64,000 bases of DNA, from positions 25,201,560 to 25,265,559 of the forward strand of contig NC_060892.1 of NCBI RefSeq assembly GCF_014805685.1, in the 5' to 3' direction. The notes below the pieces were generated by a model that saw nothing but the letters and a program-made list of their open reading frames with translations, searched no databases and had not been told where the DNA came from. A program made the translations under genes and the position numbers. This DNA comes from Silurus meridionalis (taxonomy: Eukaryota; Chordata; Actinopteri; Siluriformes; Siluridae). Shown here piece by piece: positions 13,753-26,329 of the stretch (position 1 is its first letter; each line of letters starts with the position of its first letter).

Positions 13753-16700
13753 GTACAACACATAGCTTTAAAATTACAAAAACAATGCAATGAATAGGAA
13801 GAAAATGAACATACCCTCCAAACCAGGTTTGATATATAATAATAATGATAATAATAAATTCTTTTAATTATCATTGTCAAATCATTGCCTATAATATTTG
13901 CGTTTTCTTGTTCATTCACTACTCTACAGTATATATTTGCCCTATGACACTCTTGGACTGACCTAATCTACAATAAGTACAATCAGTGCATATCTTTATT
14001 GTGTTTGCATTGCACAAGGACTTTGTTCTGTTGGGTGTCAGGAAAAAATATATATATACATACCACACCCTTTCCACTGGAAATTCTTGGTTTAGCAAGC
14101 ACAACATTCTTATTATAGAGTATACAGTGCTTATTTCAGGTAGTATTCTTTTGTTTATGCGAGTCAATACGATTTTAAAGTCAGTTTTCATCAGAAATTA
14201 TTATTTGCCCGCAGATCTTAACTTCAATTAAAATCAAGGCTTGTTTGCCCCATTTCTTATCGAAGCACCTTGGACTGCATTGGGAAGTAGTGGTTTGAAC
14301 TTGAGATCAGCAGGTTTTAAGGTTAAACCCCAGCAGTGGGAGCTCAGCAGAAAGGCTCTTAGCCTTTAATCTGGATGAAAATGTCTTCCAAATGGCCTAA
14401 ATGTAAAAACCTTCCCACCAGCTTTGCACACTTCTTCAGGAAAGATTTCCACCCATTCTTCCTGGTCGATCTTCTCGATATTGTTGTCCAAACTTTGACT
14501 TGGCTACTGGACAAAAATGAATCGTTTTGTTTCTAACCTCCTTTGGCCCTTTGCGACTATTGTCCTGCCAAAAGCTGAAGTTTGTTCTAAGCTTTATTCC
14601 TTTTTAGCAAACTGTAGCAGATTTCTCGCGATTGAAGCAGATCCCATCCTCGATATTTTGTGCCATACAGTACGTTCTCCCTTCGATTTTGACAAGAAGA
14701 TCCCAATTTTTAAAGATGAACCTCCCCCCGAGTTCACAATGCTACCACCAGCTTTTAGAAACCAGTCATATCACGCTAGTTATATTACATTAAGACAATC
14801 AGAACTATGTCTTTTTACACGCATCATTGACTCTATTTTTTTCATAATAGAACTATTAATTAATAGAATAATTATATTTTTATTAAATATTTTATCTTTA
14901 ATGTTTTTATCAAACAATTTTTAGCATTTCTTTTTAAACAAAAAACATTTGGTGATTCGACATTAATTAGGGGACCCTCTGCAGTACCGCCACAGGCCTC
15001 CGGTTGAAGACCCATGATTCAGACAAATGGTCTGTTTATTGAGTTAAGACTTTTTTAATTTGTTATTAGTGTTATTAGTGTTCAGAAAATCAGGCAGAGT
15101 TAATAATACACAGATTTCACACATATAAAGGCTAATTACACGTCCTCATTAAAACCCTTCCTCTGAAGGTTCCGGAAACCTGAGATATCTAATATTTATT
15201 GCAAGCACCAATTTTCAGCTTTCGGTTCCCTGGATTCTGTCCAGTAATTTATTTTGAGGGAAATATTGTGAAGTATTTATAAATTGATATTTTGGTTGAA
15301 AGAGGCAGATGTAGAGGACAGGTGGGTATGGAGACGGATGATCCGCTGTGGCGACCCCTAATGGGAGAAGCCAAAAGAAGAAGATGATGATTTATGATTT
15401 GATATGATGCTGTATCTTATTGAAATCCCTTGCCTTTTATATTGGGTAATGTATTCCAAACGGATTTGTTGAACCTCCTGAACTGAAATTTTCTTTCTGT
15501 TTTGTTAGCAGAGCTCTACAAGGATAACGTATATGCATACGCATTATACAAAACTCTGGCCGAAGTCGATCCTCCAATGACTGTAGGCTTGTACGCATCG
15601 TGTAACAGCAGGATCAAAATGATTCTCGCGAGCATGGAAGGTTGGTACTAATCTGAATGCTATGCTAGTTTAATTACTAGCGTGTAATTTCAAGCATTGA
15701 TTATTCTTTTGCAAAATGTTTTAGCAATGAACTTAAACATCCTGTTGCCTTGGTTTTTATTCCAAAGGTTACATGAACGAGGCAAAACAGAACATATGCA
15801 GGCCCTCGATCGGGAATCTGATTTCTCTAATCCTTCGTCTTCTTTTCTATCGACCCGTGTGGACGGACAAAACGCAGAGGACAAAATGCAAGCGCTATGT
15901 GTTTGTCAGGTTTAGCGCTTGGCACTTTGCAGGGAGCGACATGCTCTGGGCAGGCTTGGTGATGCAGTTGTGCCAAGCTCTTCAGGACGGTTTTGGCAAG
16001 CTTCAGCTCAGCCTCTTTCGAGTCGCTCAATACGACAAAGAAAAGGACGCAAAGCCAAGAAAGACTGAAAACAGCTCTGAAGTCTGGAGATCCAAGAAGT
16101 TTTGCTGCATTCCATTATGGGCCTTGGTCCTGACAATGCTGATGGTTTGCCTATTTATTGTGGTACCAGTTATTATTTTATCATTCGGTAAACACACGCC
16201 TCAAGGGGACGACCAGAATAAAAAAGTGTATGGGGCAGTTGGGGGGTTTCTCATCGCTATGCTAGGTGTCCCTGCAGTCGGAGCTGCGAGATTCATTTTC
16301 ATATTGCTGAAAAGCCTCATCTTTAGCCAGGACGTGAAGGTAAAAAATGCTTTGGACAACAAGAAGCTCAGCGAGCAGCTGGGTTTGATGCATGAGGTTC
16401 GGAAAGAGATGAGGATCCTCTCGTGCTTCGTTCACTTCATGGAGCATTTCGAGCGGCAGAAGATCAAAGTGGTGCTGGAGATCACCAATTTGGACCGCTG
16501 CACACCAGCAAAAATTGTCGGCGTCTTGAACGCCATTGGCATCCTTCTTTCTGACGAGGAAAGCCCCTTTGTTTCTCTAGTCGCAATCGACCCTGAGGTT
16601 CTTACGCAAAAAATCGACCAGGCAAATGACTGCTATAGTAAAAAGGACAGAGCTTATGGCTTCCTGGACCGCATTATTACGCTGCCGTTCACAGTCCCAC

Positions 16701-19081
16701 CTTTATGCGACGTGTCCAAGTGCAAGGTCTTCGAAGAAATTTCGTCCAAACAGTCTGACGCACTAGAAGATCACGGTGAGAATTTAGATTGCATAAAGAC
16801 CTCTGACTCTTCTGAAGATGCCCCTTTGATTCAGAACCGCCTGACTGATATAAGCCAAGCCTCATCCTTACGTGCAAACGAAACCACTTACTGTTTGTTT
16901 AATGAGAATGACATGGAGCGTTCAATTCAGGAAGCACTTCGGAGCATATACTTATGTGACGAGAAGAGGCTCCAAACTTATATCTCAGAAAATACGGTGT
17001 CTATGAGGAGGGTCGCCAACTCCATCAGAGTGTCCATGATGGTCGTTAACACTCTTAACGTCGACCTTCCTTCGCCTGAAAGAGTCGCGGCTTGGGTTGT
17101 CCTGGTTGACCGCTGGCCTTGTAGACTCAGCTGGATACTTCAGTGTATGGAAGATGAGCAACAGACTCTGGAGGCTGATCAAACCACAGTTGATAGCAAT
17201 AGCAGCAAGACTCTATGGGAAGTTTTTAGTGAGCATCGGATTGAGCTCCATGTCATTAGGGCCGAGGTGGAGATGTTTCTGGAAAGAGACGATGATCCGG
17301 AGTTGTTTGAGATGTTTCTTAGGAAGGATTACGTGTTCACAGTCAAGGAGGCCAATAAACTAAAAGATTGCATGGTTAACCTGGACTGTTCGATTAAGAA
17401 CGAGTTGGCGAGGATCAGACAAATCAGCACTTTAAGAGCAATAGGAAGATCTTCGTTCAACAGCTTGTCTCCTAACGCTGTCTTTAACATGTCGGTGGAG
17501 GACATTTGCAATGAGGTTGGTCAACTTTCATGTAATCTCAAATACCGTTTAAAGGAATCACTATACCATATGTCACCAAAATACTTCCACATTTGAAATG
17601 ACTCTCCTTCCACATTTTGGAATGACCTATTTGGAATAATCGATGCACCAATAGTTGATTGCTGGAACTATCGGCTATGGGCAAAAATCCATACCGATAG
17701 TTTTTCCGGCTTCCATTTAACCGTCATTACGAGAGCGGCCTCTAGAGGCAAATCACTGACGCCAATCGCAGTTTGTTTTTAGGTGCAAGACAGCGCGCTG
17801 CACAGAGAGTGCTATTTACATTATTCAAAAGTAATTAATTATATATTTATATTTATTCATAAATATTTTCATATATTAATTCAACACATTTTCATACTTC
17901 TATCTGTTTGTCCTCTAGCTATTAACCTAATTATATGTTAGATTCACGCACCAACCATATGCATAAGCATAAGTAGGTAAATGTTTTGATTTCAATAGTA
18001 ATGAATATGAAAAAGTTTCATTATGAGAGCAATAATTCTCTTTTAGGAGAAAAGTAATGCTCATGTGTGTGTGTACGGTGCAGAAACAAATAATAAACTA
18101 ATCTAGCATTAGGAGGCTTAATTAAACTTTTGAAAAATTCCTGTAAAATCGCCACAAAATACTGGTATTTACTCTGTCGCCATGTCAATTTTTTTTGTTA
18201 AACCCCTGTGGCCCTCACAGTAAAAAGTTTGGGGACCCCTAAATTTACGCTCTCAAAAACAGGTACCAAGAAAAACTAAAATTTTTTTTTTTGACAGAAA
18301 TGCCACAGTAGAACCATTACAACATTTCAGAAACCTTTCTAAGTACCATAAAGAACCTTTTCCAGTACCTCTTAAAGGTTCTCAAATGCTGCTTTGCAAG
18401 GTTCTGGTTTTGGTTCAGAAAAAAGTTTATCAAAATTGGTTGACTAAATTAAACAGAATAATTTGGTACAAAATATCATTTTATTGACCATTAGGTTTCT
18501 ATAAAAAGGTTTTCTGTATGATAAATACATGGGTTTTGCTTCATGAATAAATCATTGGGATCATCAAAACAGTGGATTAAACCCAGTGGACTTATTTGTA
18601 TTATAGAAACAAATTTTTCTGCTGATCCCAAAAAGTTTCCTTCATGCCATTACTCTGAAAACCCCCTTTTTTTGGTTCTTCCTGTTACCTTTATCTTAAA
18701 GACCGAATAGTTCATAAAAAATGTATGCAAATTTATGCAAAAATGTATGCAAATAACTGATGATATTTGGTTTATCTAAATAAAAATGTTGTTTTTACAC
18801 TTCTACAGCTATCCAAGCTGAAGCTCCCTGAAAGATATGCCGAGATTATAAAGCAAAATGATATAAACGGACAGACGCTGCTTCTTAGTGACCCAGCTGA
18901 CCTGAGACGGGTCATGCAAATGACGCTCGGGGAATGGACGGCTTTCAGGATTCGCTTTCTTGGAGTCATTTCATGGGATCGGTTGAGTAAAACAAAGGCG
19001 GCACCGGTGATCTCGAATCCGAATGCGATTTGCTGCGATCCCGTGCGCAGTAGGTGTCACGCAAACCAACATGAAAATTAG
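13743..19081 (+). CDS. nkpd1-like: KAP-family P-loop protein, NKPD1-like (four coding exons)
   Basis: Predicted 719-residue membrane-associated KAP NTPase-family protein. Coding exons are 13743-13752, 15512-15640, 15768-17515 and 18809-19081; all introns are GT..AG and phases match (1, 1, 0). The start ATG at 13743 has a strong context (AAAAGAATGG). Order of features: Walker-A-like loop at residues about 29-40 (GLYASCNSRIKM), in which the usual Gly-Lys-Ser/Thr is lost; a conserved Phe-Ser-Ala-Trp block at about 95-102; two hydrophobic stretches at about 159-186 and 200-232, inserted in the NTPase domain as is typical of KAP proteins; a Walker-B-like strand at about 281-291 (VVLEITNLDRC), where the usual Asp-Asp is Thr-Asn; an AIDPEV block near 318; and a C-terminal SAM-like domain from residue 630. 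No ankyrin repeats precede it, so it fits NKPD1 rather than Kidins220. ATP hydrolysis is doubtful. I see no AATAAA within about 500 bp of the stop. Confidence 0.85.
13920..15299. other. Intron 1 of NKPD1-like gene, with decayed SINE
   Basis: Intronic. A worn SINE-like segment lies at about 14278-14405 ('gcaggttttaaggttaaacc', 'ggctcttagcctttaat', then 'aaatggcctaaatgtaaa'). The frame at 14517-14924 shows no protein-like motif. Around 14970-14995 lies the inverted match to the block at about 1060. Confidence 0.45.
15300..15390 (+). mobile_element. 3' end fragment of a non-LTR retrotransposon
   Basis: 'gatgatccgctgtggcgacc' followed by 'cctaatgggagaagccaaaa' and a gaa-rich tail is, from memory, the common 3' terminus of a fish LINE/SINE group. 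Only this tail is present. Confidence 0.5.
15512..15640 (+). CDS. nkpd1-like: NKPD1-like gene, exon with Walker-A-like loop
   Basis: 129 bp between acceptor ttagcag and donor gaag|gttggt, open in phase. It encodes residues 4-47, including Val-Tyr-Ala-Tyr-Ala-Leu and the degenerate nucleotide-binding loop. Confidence 0.8.
15768..17515 (+). CDS. nkpd1-like: NKPD1-like gene, large KAP exon
   Basis: 1748 bp, open throughout, entering in phase from acceptor ttccaaag and leaving at gag|gttggt. The frame would run on to 17596 without splicing, adding 27 residues. I prefer the spliced form because the downstream SAM-like exon is in frame and homologous in order to the KAP/SAM layout of Kidins220. 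Confidence 0.9.
17516..18808. other. Intron 3 of NKPD1-like gene with dispersed-repeat fragments
   Basis: About 17640-17800 looks like an interspersed DNA repeat ('gatgcaccaatagttgattg', 'aaaaatccataccgatag'). About 18240-18430 is rich in 'aaggttct' and its complement 'agaacctt', like a palindromic element also glimpsed near 58270-58350. Families not identified. Confidence 0.4.
18809..19081 (+). CDS. nkpd1-like: NKPD1-like gene, terminal SAM-like exon
   Basis: Follows acceptor cttctacag. Begins Leu-Ser-Lys-Leu-Lys-Leu-Pro-Glu and contains 'NDINGQTLLLSDPADLRRV' and 'MTLGEWTAFR', the helix pattern of a SAM-like domain. Ends at TAG 19079-19081. Confidence 0.8.
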   Translation, partial: LSKLKLPERYAEIIKQNDINGQTLLLSDPADLRRVMQMTLGEWTAFRIRFLGVISWDRLSKTKAAPVISNPNAICCDPVRSRCHANQHEN

Positions 19082-19194
19082 TGCAATGTCGGCCATTATC
19101 ATGAAGAAGAAGAAAAAAAAACAAGATTTCAGTGTGGTAATATTGCAAGAGACATTTGACTCGATTTGCTTTCATTATATGGACTATATGGATT

Positions 19195-19500
19195 ATTTGG
19201 AGGCTCCCAATTGTATAGGATGTTTTTTGCATTTTTTTTTTTACTCTTTTACTGTTCCAGCAACTCCATGAAGAAAGGCTTCACATTGGATGGAGTAGAA
19301 GATCTCCTGCTATAGAGCTCCAACCCTATTGGTCACCTTTGGGATAAATTGGAACGCTGACTGCACCCAAAGCCCTCCTCACCCACATCAGTACCTGGAC
19401 TTTCCACTCAAAAATCTAGCGGAATGGAGAATGGGGGTGACCATGGACAGCAATTGGGGTCTGGAATATGATGTTCGTACGAATCTTATGGTCAGATGTA
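19195..19500 (+). mobile_element. Short Tc1-derived relic element
   Basis: Contains 'tcccaattgtataggatg', 'ggagtagaagatctcctgct' and 'cacatcagtacctgga'. At about 19323-19361 one frame reads Asn-Pro-Ile-Gly-His-Leu-Trp-Asp-Lys-Leu-Glu-Arg, a corrupted form of the Tc1 Asn-Pro-Ile-Glu-His-Leu-Trp catalytic block. Confidence 0.7.
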
Positions 19501-20059
19501 ACTTCAGAAAGACGTAGTAGACCAAGACTATCACTAAACCCCCTGCTTAACGTTCCTCAGCTGCCATGTGAAAATGATCACTCCTTTGGATTAGCTCTGT
19601 TTGTGTGATTTGTTAGTTCAGCTGAAACGCTCAGGCAACCCTGCCAAATAAGGAAGGAATTACAAATATAGAGGAAAACTGTCCTTGTTATTTCTACTCC
19701 CAGCTTTCCGCCATTAGAGCAAGCGAGGGGAGACGGCAGACGTAACAAGGAATCCACGTTAAAAACGGGTGGGAATTGGCCTTTTACTAAACAAAGGACA
19801 AGAACGATTGAATAATGAGCTTTGTCGTTTATTTCCGTTTATTTCGTTTTTCCTTTTTTTTGCAGAAAAATTTGACACTAAGATTCTAAACCCTTAGGAT
19901 GGGGTGCCAATAGTTTTGGAGCGGATTGTTTAACCAATAGAACTCGTAATATGTAAATTATTTAAATGAGCTTTTTCGAAGTGAATTACAAATATAAATA
20001 TTTAATACAATTTCCCATTTTTTATTTATTCATCATTATTAATGTTCGATGACTTTTAC

Positions 20060-20465
20060 ATACACTATATCGGCAAAAATATTTGGACACCTGACCTTTT
20101 CAGTAATCTGTGGAATAACATTCCACATTTGCTAATATGATATGTTACTTCCGTTCTTCTGGGAAGATGTTCCACTGGATTTTGTGGAGATTTGTGCTCA
20201 TTTAGACAGAAAGGTGTTAATAAAGTCAGGTACTGATGTTCTATAGGGTTGGAGCTCTATCGCAGGAGATCTTCCATTTCAACCCATGTAAATCATATCT
20301 TTATGTAGCTGGCTTTGTGCACTTTGGTCCTCTTGATGGAACACGTTTGGGTTCCCGAGTTCAGGCAAAAGAAAATTTTCGAACTTTGTGATAAAAGTTT
20401 GGCGAAGAACCACACATGGATGAAAAAGTCAGGTGTATCAATATTCACGCCCATGTAGCGTACAG
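20060..20465 (-). mobile_element. Near full-length Tc1-derived relic element
   Basis: Starts at 'tacactatatcggcaaaaat', 'atttggacacctgacctttt', and includes 'cttctgggaagatgttccac', 'tcaggtactgatgttctata', 'catatctttatgtagctggc' and 'aaaagtcaggtgta'. This is the longest ordered copy in the window and shows the layout of the family. Confidence 0.75.
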
Positions 20466-21819
20466 CATATTGCACTTTAATTTAATTAGTGGTACCAGTG
20501 ATGAGTGATATGCCATGCTATCCAACGTAACAGATGAATAGACGGACTTTGGAACGCCGTATTTGAGGGATCACTCGAAGCTGACTAGAGAATTACATTT
20601 ACAATGCAAATGGAGCATCGTTGAACATCGTTCATTATGAAATTCAAATCACAGGAGAAAATTTTTTAATGTCCTTCTTCCTGAAAGTACTGACTCATTA
20701 TCAACGAGTTTTTGATGCTACTCAGAAGAACAAGTCGCCTCAAACAGCGATTCGTTCATTTTTTTACAGATTTGAGTTAATCACTCAACTCTTCTGGTCC
20801 GAGTCGTTCGTTCTTTAATCACGTGACTCCCATAGAGGCTATGCAGTGCATCACGAAGGACACAGAATTGAGTAGTGCGCCTCACGAGTCCTCTTGTCTG
20901 AGCAGTTCGTCCTTTGGTCAGTTGAGTCCCATAGACACTATGAAGGTGATTAGAAGAACGAAATGAACTAAATGACTCAAAAAAAAGATTTGTTCATTTT
21001 GATGGAGATTCGAACGAACCAAGTTACTAAAATGATCCGATCTTCTTATCGCTACCTGAAAGTAATATTTATTTGGGGTATATCAAAATGATGAAACAGA
21101 ATAGAGGTTGCAACCAATGTCTCAAAACTTGAACATTTTCTTTTTCATTTGTCAATTTATGGTTTGCTTTAAGCAACAAATCAAATCTAAGTTACAAGGC
21201 TACACAATTCAATAATACATATCGCCATGTTTGTCCGCCAATGAAACTGGGTCACGAGTGTTCGTGACGATGTTTATGAGGACCGGACTGCTGCTACAAT
21301 GCCAGGGCGAGTTCTCAAGTGAACAGAGCGACACTTCCAGTCCAATCTTGCAAAATTTTACCTCAGAATACAGACGGCGAACGGCCCGAAGCGTACGGCA
21401 AAAACAAACAGTTGTATATGTTGAAGAATATGAATGTGGAAAGTTTTACAGAACGTACGCCGAGCATAAACAGGAAGCCTTCGGCATGACTGTTGCCGCT
21501 TGTTTAAATGGGAGTTTAAGTGGTGAAAACACATTGTCCCTGTGGGTGCAGCTGAAGTGTGGGAGCTTGTCACAGCCTTCGTGTGAAGTAAATAGTGATG
21601 GAACGAGTTAACAAATGCTTCAGCTGAGTAAAAAAAACAACACCACACACCCCACACACACACAAAGTGCTAAAGATTGAAATCTAAAAAACGCCATATG
21701 GTATGAAATGCAGGAATACGTTGTCGTTTCATGACGATAATCCGCCTGGATCGCTTTATCATTATGAACTCGTTTTCCTTCAAACAAACATTAAATGCAC
21801 TTAAAATTCAAAGGAAAAA
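20466..21819. other. Intergenic, nothing recognised
   Basis: The 126-codon frame at 21231-21611 has no motif I recognise and no clear splice context, so I do not call it a gene. Confidence 0.4.
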
Positions 21820-22085
21820 AACACTAAAGTATTTGGACAGCCATTTATGCTTCTTCCAAATCGTTCCCACAAAATCGGAGGCACACAATTGTATTTAAAT
21901 CTAGGAGCATGGACTTTTTACTTTAAATTTGCATAAATCCATGGAGATATTCTTTACATGGTTTGGAAAGGAAGATCTCCTGCTGAAGACCCTAACCCAA
22001 CTGGGATGAATGGGATGAATGTGAATGTTGATTGCACTCCAGGCCTCCTCACCTCACCTACATCAGTACCTGACTTTAACGGTTT
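21820..22085 (+). mobile_element. Short Tc1-derived relic element
   Basis: 'taaagtatttggacagccat', 'cacaaaatcggaggcacaca', 'gaagatctcctgctgaagac', 'gatgaatgtgaatgttgatt' and 'cacctacatcagtacctgac' in the family order. Confidence 0.7.
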
Positions 22086-24340
22086 AACGGTTTGGAACGG
22101 TTCACTTATTATCTTTAATCAATTAAAAGTCTTCAATTATGTTCAGGTATACATTTACCAGGGTGATGCTAAAAAATCTTTTTTTTTTCCAGAATGTTTG
22201 ACTGATTTAAGATTTTGTGTCAACTTGAAACTTAACCACAACGACATGACATTCTCTTTGTTGGTAATTTGAAAAAACGTTAAGGCTTTATTGGCCAATG
22301 CCTTTAATAAAGTGGTCAACATGGTTGTAAAAAAAAAAAAAGTGAAACAGATGAAGCTCTTCTTAGCATATACAAAAAAATACTATGCTAATAGCATTGC
22401 TAATAGCATTAGCAAGGTGGACCCGTTGGCTTGTTATCGTCTCTTAACTTTGATGCTTTTTCTACATTCCATTCTATTAGAACGCGCTAACGCGTGAGCG
22501 GCTAATCGGGAAGCGCCATCTTGTGGTCGGGCAACAATGTTTCTTAATTATTCTGCCATTGGTGCAATGAGAGTAAATCTGAATGGGGGCAACATTTTTA
22601 GAAAAAAAAAACCTAACAATCGCCTAACAATAACCTGCTCTGTTTTAACCGATCGAATTAGCATTCCAAGTCATCATAAAACCCGACCGGTCTTCGGCTT
22701 TCTTTCTGACTAACTAAGAGAATCAAATGCCTTTCTTTATTATTACTATCTTCCTGGTAAACAGATAAACACCCAATAATAGATGGCAGCCAGCATTAGC
22801 GTCCACAGCAAGCGGTCAGGACAGGACACCGCTAGTAATCATTAGTCCCGTTAGCTGTTATCAGCTCCTTCGCCTTTGTTTTTTGTTTTTTTAATCGACG
22901 CTGCCCTCTTGATGCAGTGACATAATTGACTTCCAACTGAGCAGCTTTGAGGGGGGCATTTTCTGGCCAACTAAATGATTAAAGCTTGATTCTGTTCCAA
23001 AGGAGAGCAGCAGGCGTAGTTTGTGTGCACCATTATTTTATATTTTTTTTGGTGTGTATACCGTGCCTTCGGGTGAATTCGCCACAGAATTTCTTTTTTA
23101 TCATAAGGTCAAAATATGCCTGGGGGAAATGAGAGTGCTGGGATTATACATCCCTATAAAAGCATGTAATTACATTTCTAGACCACTGTCTTGGAACGTC
23201 TGCTTGGCGTAAAATGACAAAAAAAAAATGGCTAAATGTGATGGTGGCGATTGAGAATTTAGTTTCCGGTCTGATTGGTTACGACCGCCAGCTCTCTATT
23301 CTGTATACAAGCCTCGGACATCTTGGGTGGATTAAATGGAAGGTGCTTGCTTTAAAGAACATGACAAAACGATTTCTGTATTCTTGGTTGCTTCAGCTAT
23401 CAGTGTTCCCTTCCACCCTTTGGATAGTGCAGGTAAGGAGGTTGGAAATAGAGCTTTTAGCAACTGTTGCAGATGGAAGGAAGATAGAAAAGGATAATTA
23501 GGAATTCTATTGCTTGGTATATTCAAGGTTTCATACTACATTTCGTGGAATGTCAGTCTACCCGATTATCGCTTCATAATACCCGGCGAGAAAGCACTTC
23601 TCTTTCAAGGACCCTTTCTGGAGAGCAAAAAGTCTCCCACTGAGCTAAACAGGGTCCATGGGGCGCTTTGTAATTGGCTGTTCTGAGTGACACGGGTGTC
23701 TTAATGAATGCTGATGACAGTGCGCTAGACAGTAATGGAGCTTCGTGGGGAAACTCCTAATTGACCGTTTCAATCTTGTGTGCTCGCGCCAACAGGATCG
23801 CCAGAGTGTGTGAGATGAGCACGGCCCGGGTAGTCATTATAAGCGTCGATGATCCCCGTTAGCGCCGAGAAGCCAGCCAGCTTCTAACAGTGCCCATTAC
23901 AGCCATCGAGACGGAAAGCATGCTCTTGGCAAAAGCTTGTTATGGCAGCCATACTACTGCCCCTTTTTTCCCTAATGAATGCTCAGACAAGAAAACAAAA
24001 CGAGCCATTAAACGCGGGTGAAAACACGGCATTGTGGACGACAACACCACATGCCCGTGTCCACAGTACACGTGTAATGTACATATTCATCCACCTGTGC
24101 ATTGATATTTTTTTTTCTCTCGTTATTAAGTACATTTTTGTCAACATGTGCTACTGAGTCAGCTCACCTGTTTTATTTCTTTTTTTTTTTTTTTTTCCTT
24201 TGTGGAAATCACCATTACAATGCGGCGGATACAGTAGAAAACGAAATGATTTAAAATTCAAACATTGACCATGAATTTAATCCACAGCATAGATAGTGAA
24301 TATCCACCTGGTGCAAAGTGGCAACAAATCAATTTTCTGA
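22086..24340. other. Intergenic with possible conserved non-coding islands
   Basis: No coding exon supported. Two non-repetitive, GC-balanced stretches stand out, at about 22780-22960 (with a homeobox-type 'taatcatta') and about 23700-23935. They are candidates for regulatory elements on texture only. Confidence 0.3.
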
Positions 24341-24344
24341 TCTT

Positions 24345-25018
<674 letters not shown>

Positions 25019-25024
25019 TTGCTT

Positions 25025-25285
25025 TGTCTGGGGAGGTGGTAGCTCAATAGAGTAGGTGGAAGCTCAGTGGTTAAGGGACTGGGTTACTCATCAGAAGGTC
25101 GGGGGTTCAAGCTCTGGTATCACCAAGCTGCCACTCTTGGGGCTCTTAAGAAAGGCCCTTAACCCTTTGTGCTCCAGGGGCACTGTATCATGTCTGACCC
25201 CAGCTTAATAACATCGCTGCGATATGGGAAGAAAGAATCTCACTATGTTGTAATTTATATTTGAGGATCACTTTTCTATCTTTTC
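25025..25285 (+). repeat. tRNA-derived SINE, most complete copy
   Basis: Head 'gtggaagctcagtggttaag', B-box-like 'gggggttcaagctc', then 'gaaaggcccttaaccctttg', 'gctccaggggcactgtatca', and the tail 'gggaagaaagaatctcacta' + 'tgttgtaattta'. A typical pol III-type SINE. It directly abuts the tetranucleotide array. Confidence 0.8.
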
Positions 25286-26329
25286 TGTCTGAAAACGTAA
25301 AACCTTAAAGGGTGAAGGTCTCTGTGAACTGCGGTTCATCAGGTGGGTTCTGTTTTCATCTATCTCATTTTATTCTCGCCGGAGGACTACTGCTGCCGCT
25401 CACATGTTAAAACAAATAGACAAACTGCATGTTCTATTTTAAGCCTAAATATGCTGCAACTGGTTAAAAAAAAACGCAAAAGGTAAGAAGGTGTATAATG
25501 AAAGAAAGCTGCAGGTTTTTATCTTTACACAGAAGGAAGCATACAGTAGGGGTCTCATCAATGTGAGTGAGTGAAGGAGGCAGAGAAGAAGCTGACCTGT
25601 CAATTTAGATCAATGTGAATGTGTAAGATGGAGAGATAGGGATGAGTGAAGGCCCTGGAGGGATACCAGTGCAACGGGACGCATTCTGCCGATAGTGGGG
25701 ATGATCTGTGGGTAGGTCTGCCAGGCTTCTACACAAAACACGCACACAATATTCTTTCCCATACCCATTTCTACAACTCCCTTGAGCGAGTCATCCATCC
25801 GTAATGGCGTGCAGCGAGAAAGAGAATCAGAGGGACTGGATTTTACAGCCGTTGCATGTTTGGTCTACAGAAAACACGGTTTCCCACCGGGGCCTAAGAG
25901 CTCACTTCAAACGTTATTGAATCCGTGAGATGCTTCCACCGCCAACACAGAGCGCAGACGTGGGCTGTGTCGAGGTTTGAATAATAATAATAATACTTAC
26001 AAAAAAATGTAGAAAATACAATATTTTTTGTTTCAGCCATAGCCAGACATTGAGAGAGAAAAATACAGTTGGAATATGTTTTGCTTGAAAATGCTTATGA
26101 AACACTTTTCATGTTTTAAGATGCACCTATGGAGCAATACAGGTGTTTTAGACCTCTTTAGAAGGTTCAGGATCGTGTGCCTCGTGCACAGAGGTGCAAA
26201 AAGTTCCTGAAAATTATACTTGAGTAAAAGTAGAGATACGTCTATTGAAGCATGAAAGGAGTTGAGTTGAGAGTAAAAGTTGCTTATATCTTTGATACTC
26301 AGTAAAACTACAGACTGATTAAAAACAGA
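25286..26329. other. Intergenic, nothing recognised
   Basis: No gene supported. A short (aat)n lies at about 25980-25995. Confidence 0.4.

Noticed and set aside
17516..17596. Unspliced C terminus of the KAP exon, 27 extra residues
   Set aside because: The gag|gttggt donor and the in-frame SAM-like exon at 18809 give a better fit to the family. Intron retention remains possible.
21231..21611. 126-codon plus-strand frame
   Set aside because: No homology recognised, mixed composition, no clear splice sites. Could still be chance.
25025..25285. Functional tRNA gene suggested by A/B-box-like sequence
   Set aside because: The cloverleaf is not preserved and the block recurs many times with a SINE body and tail.
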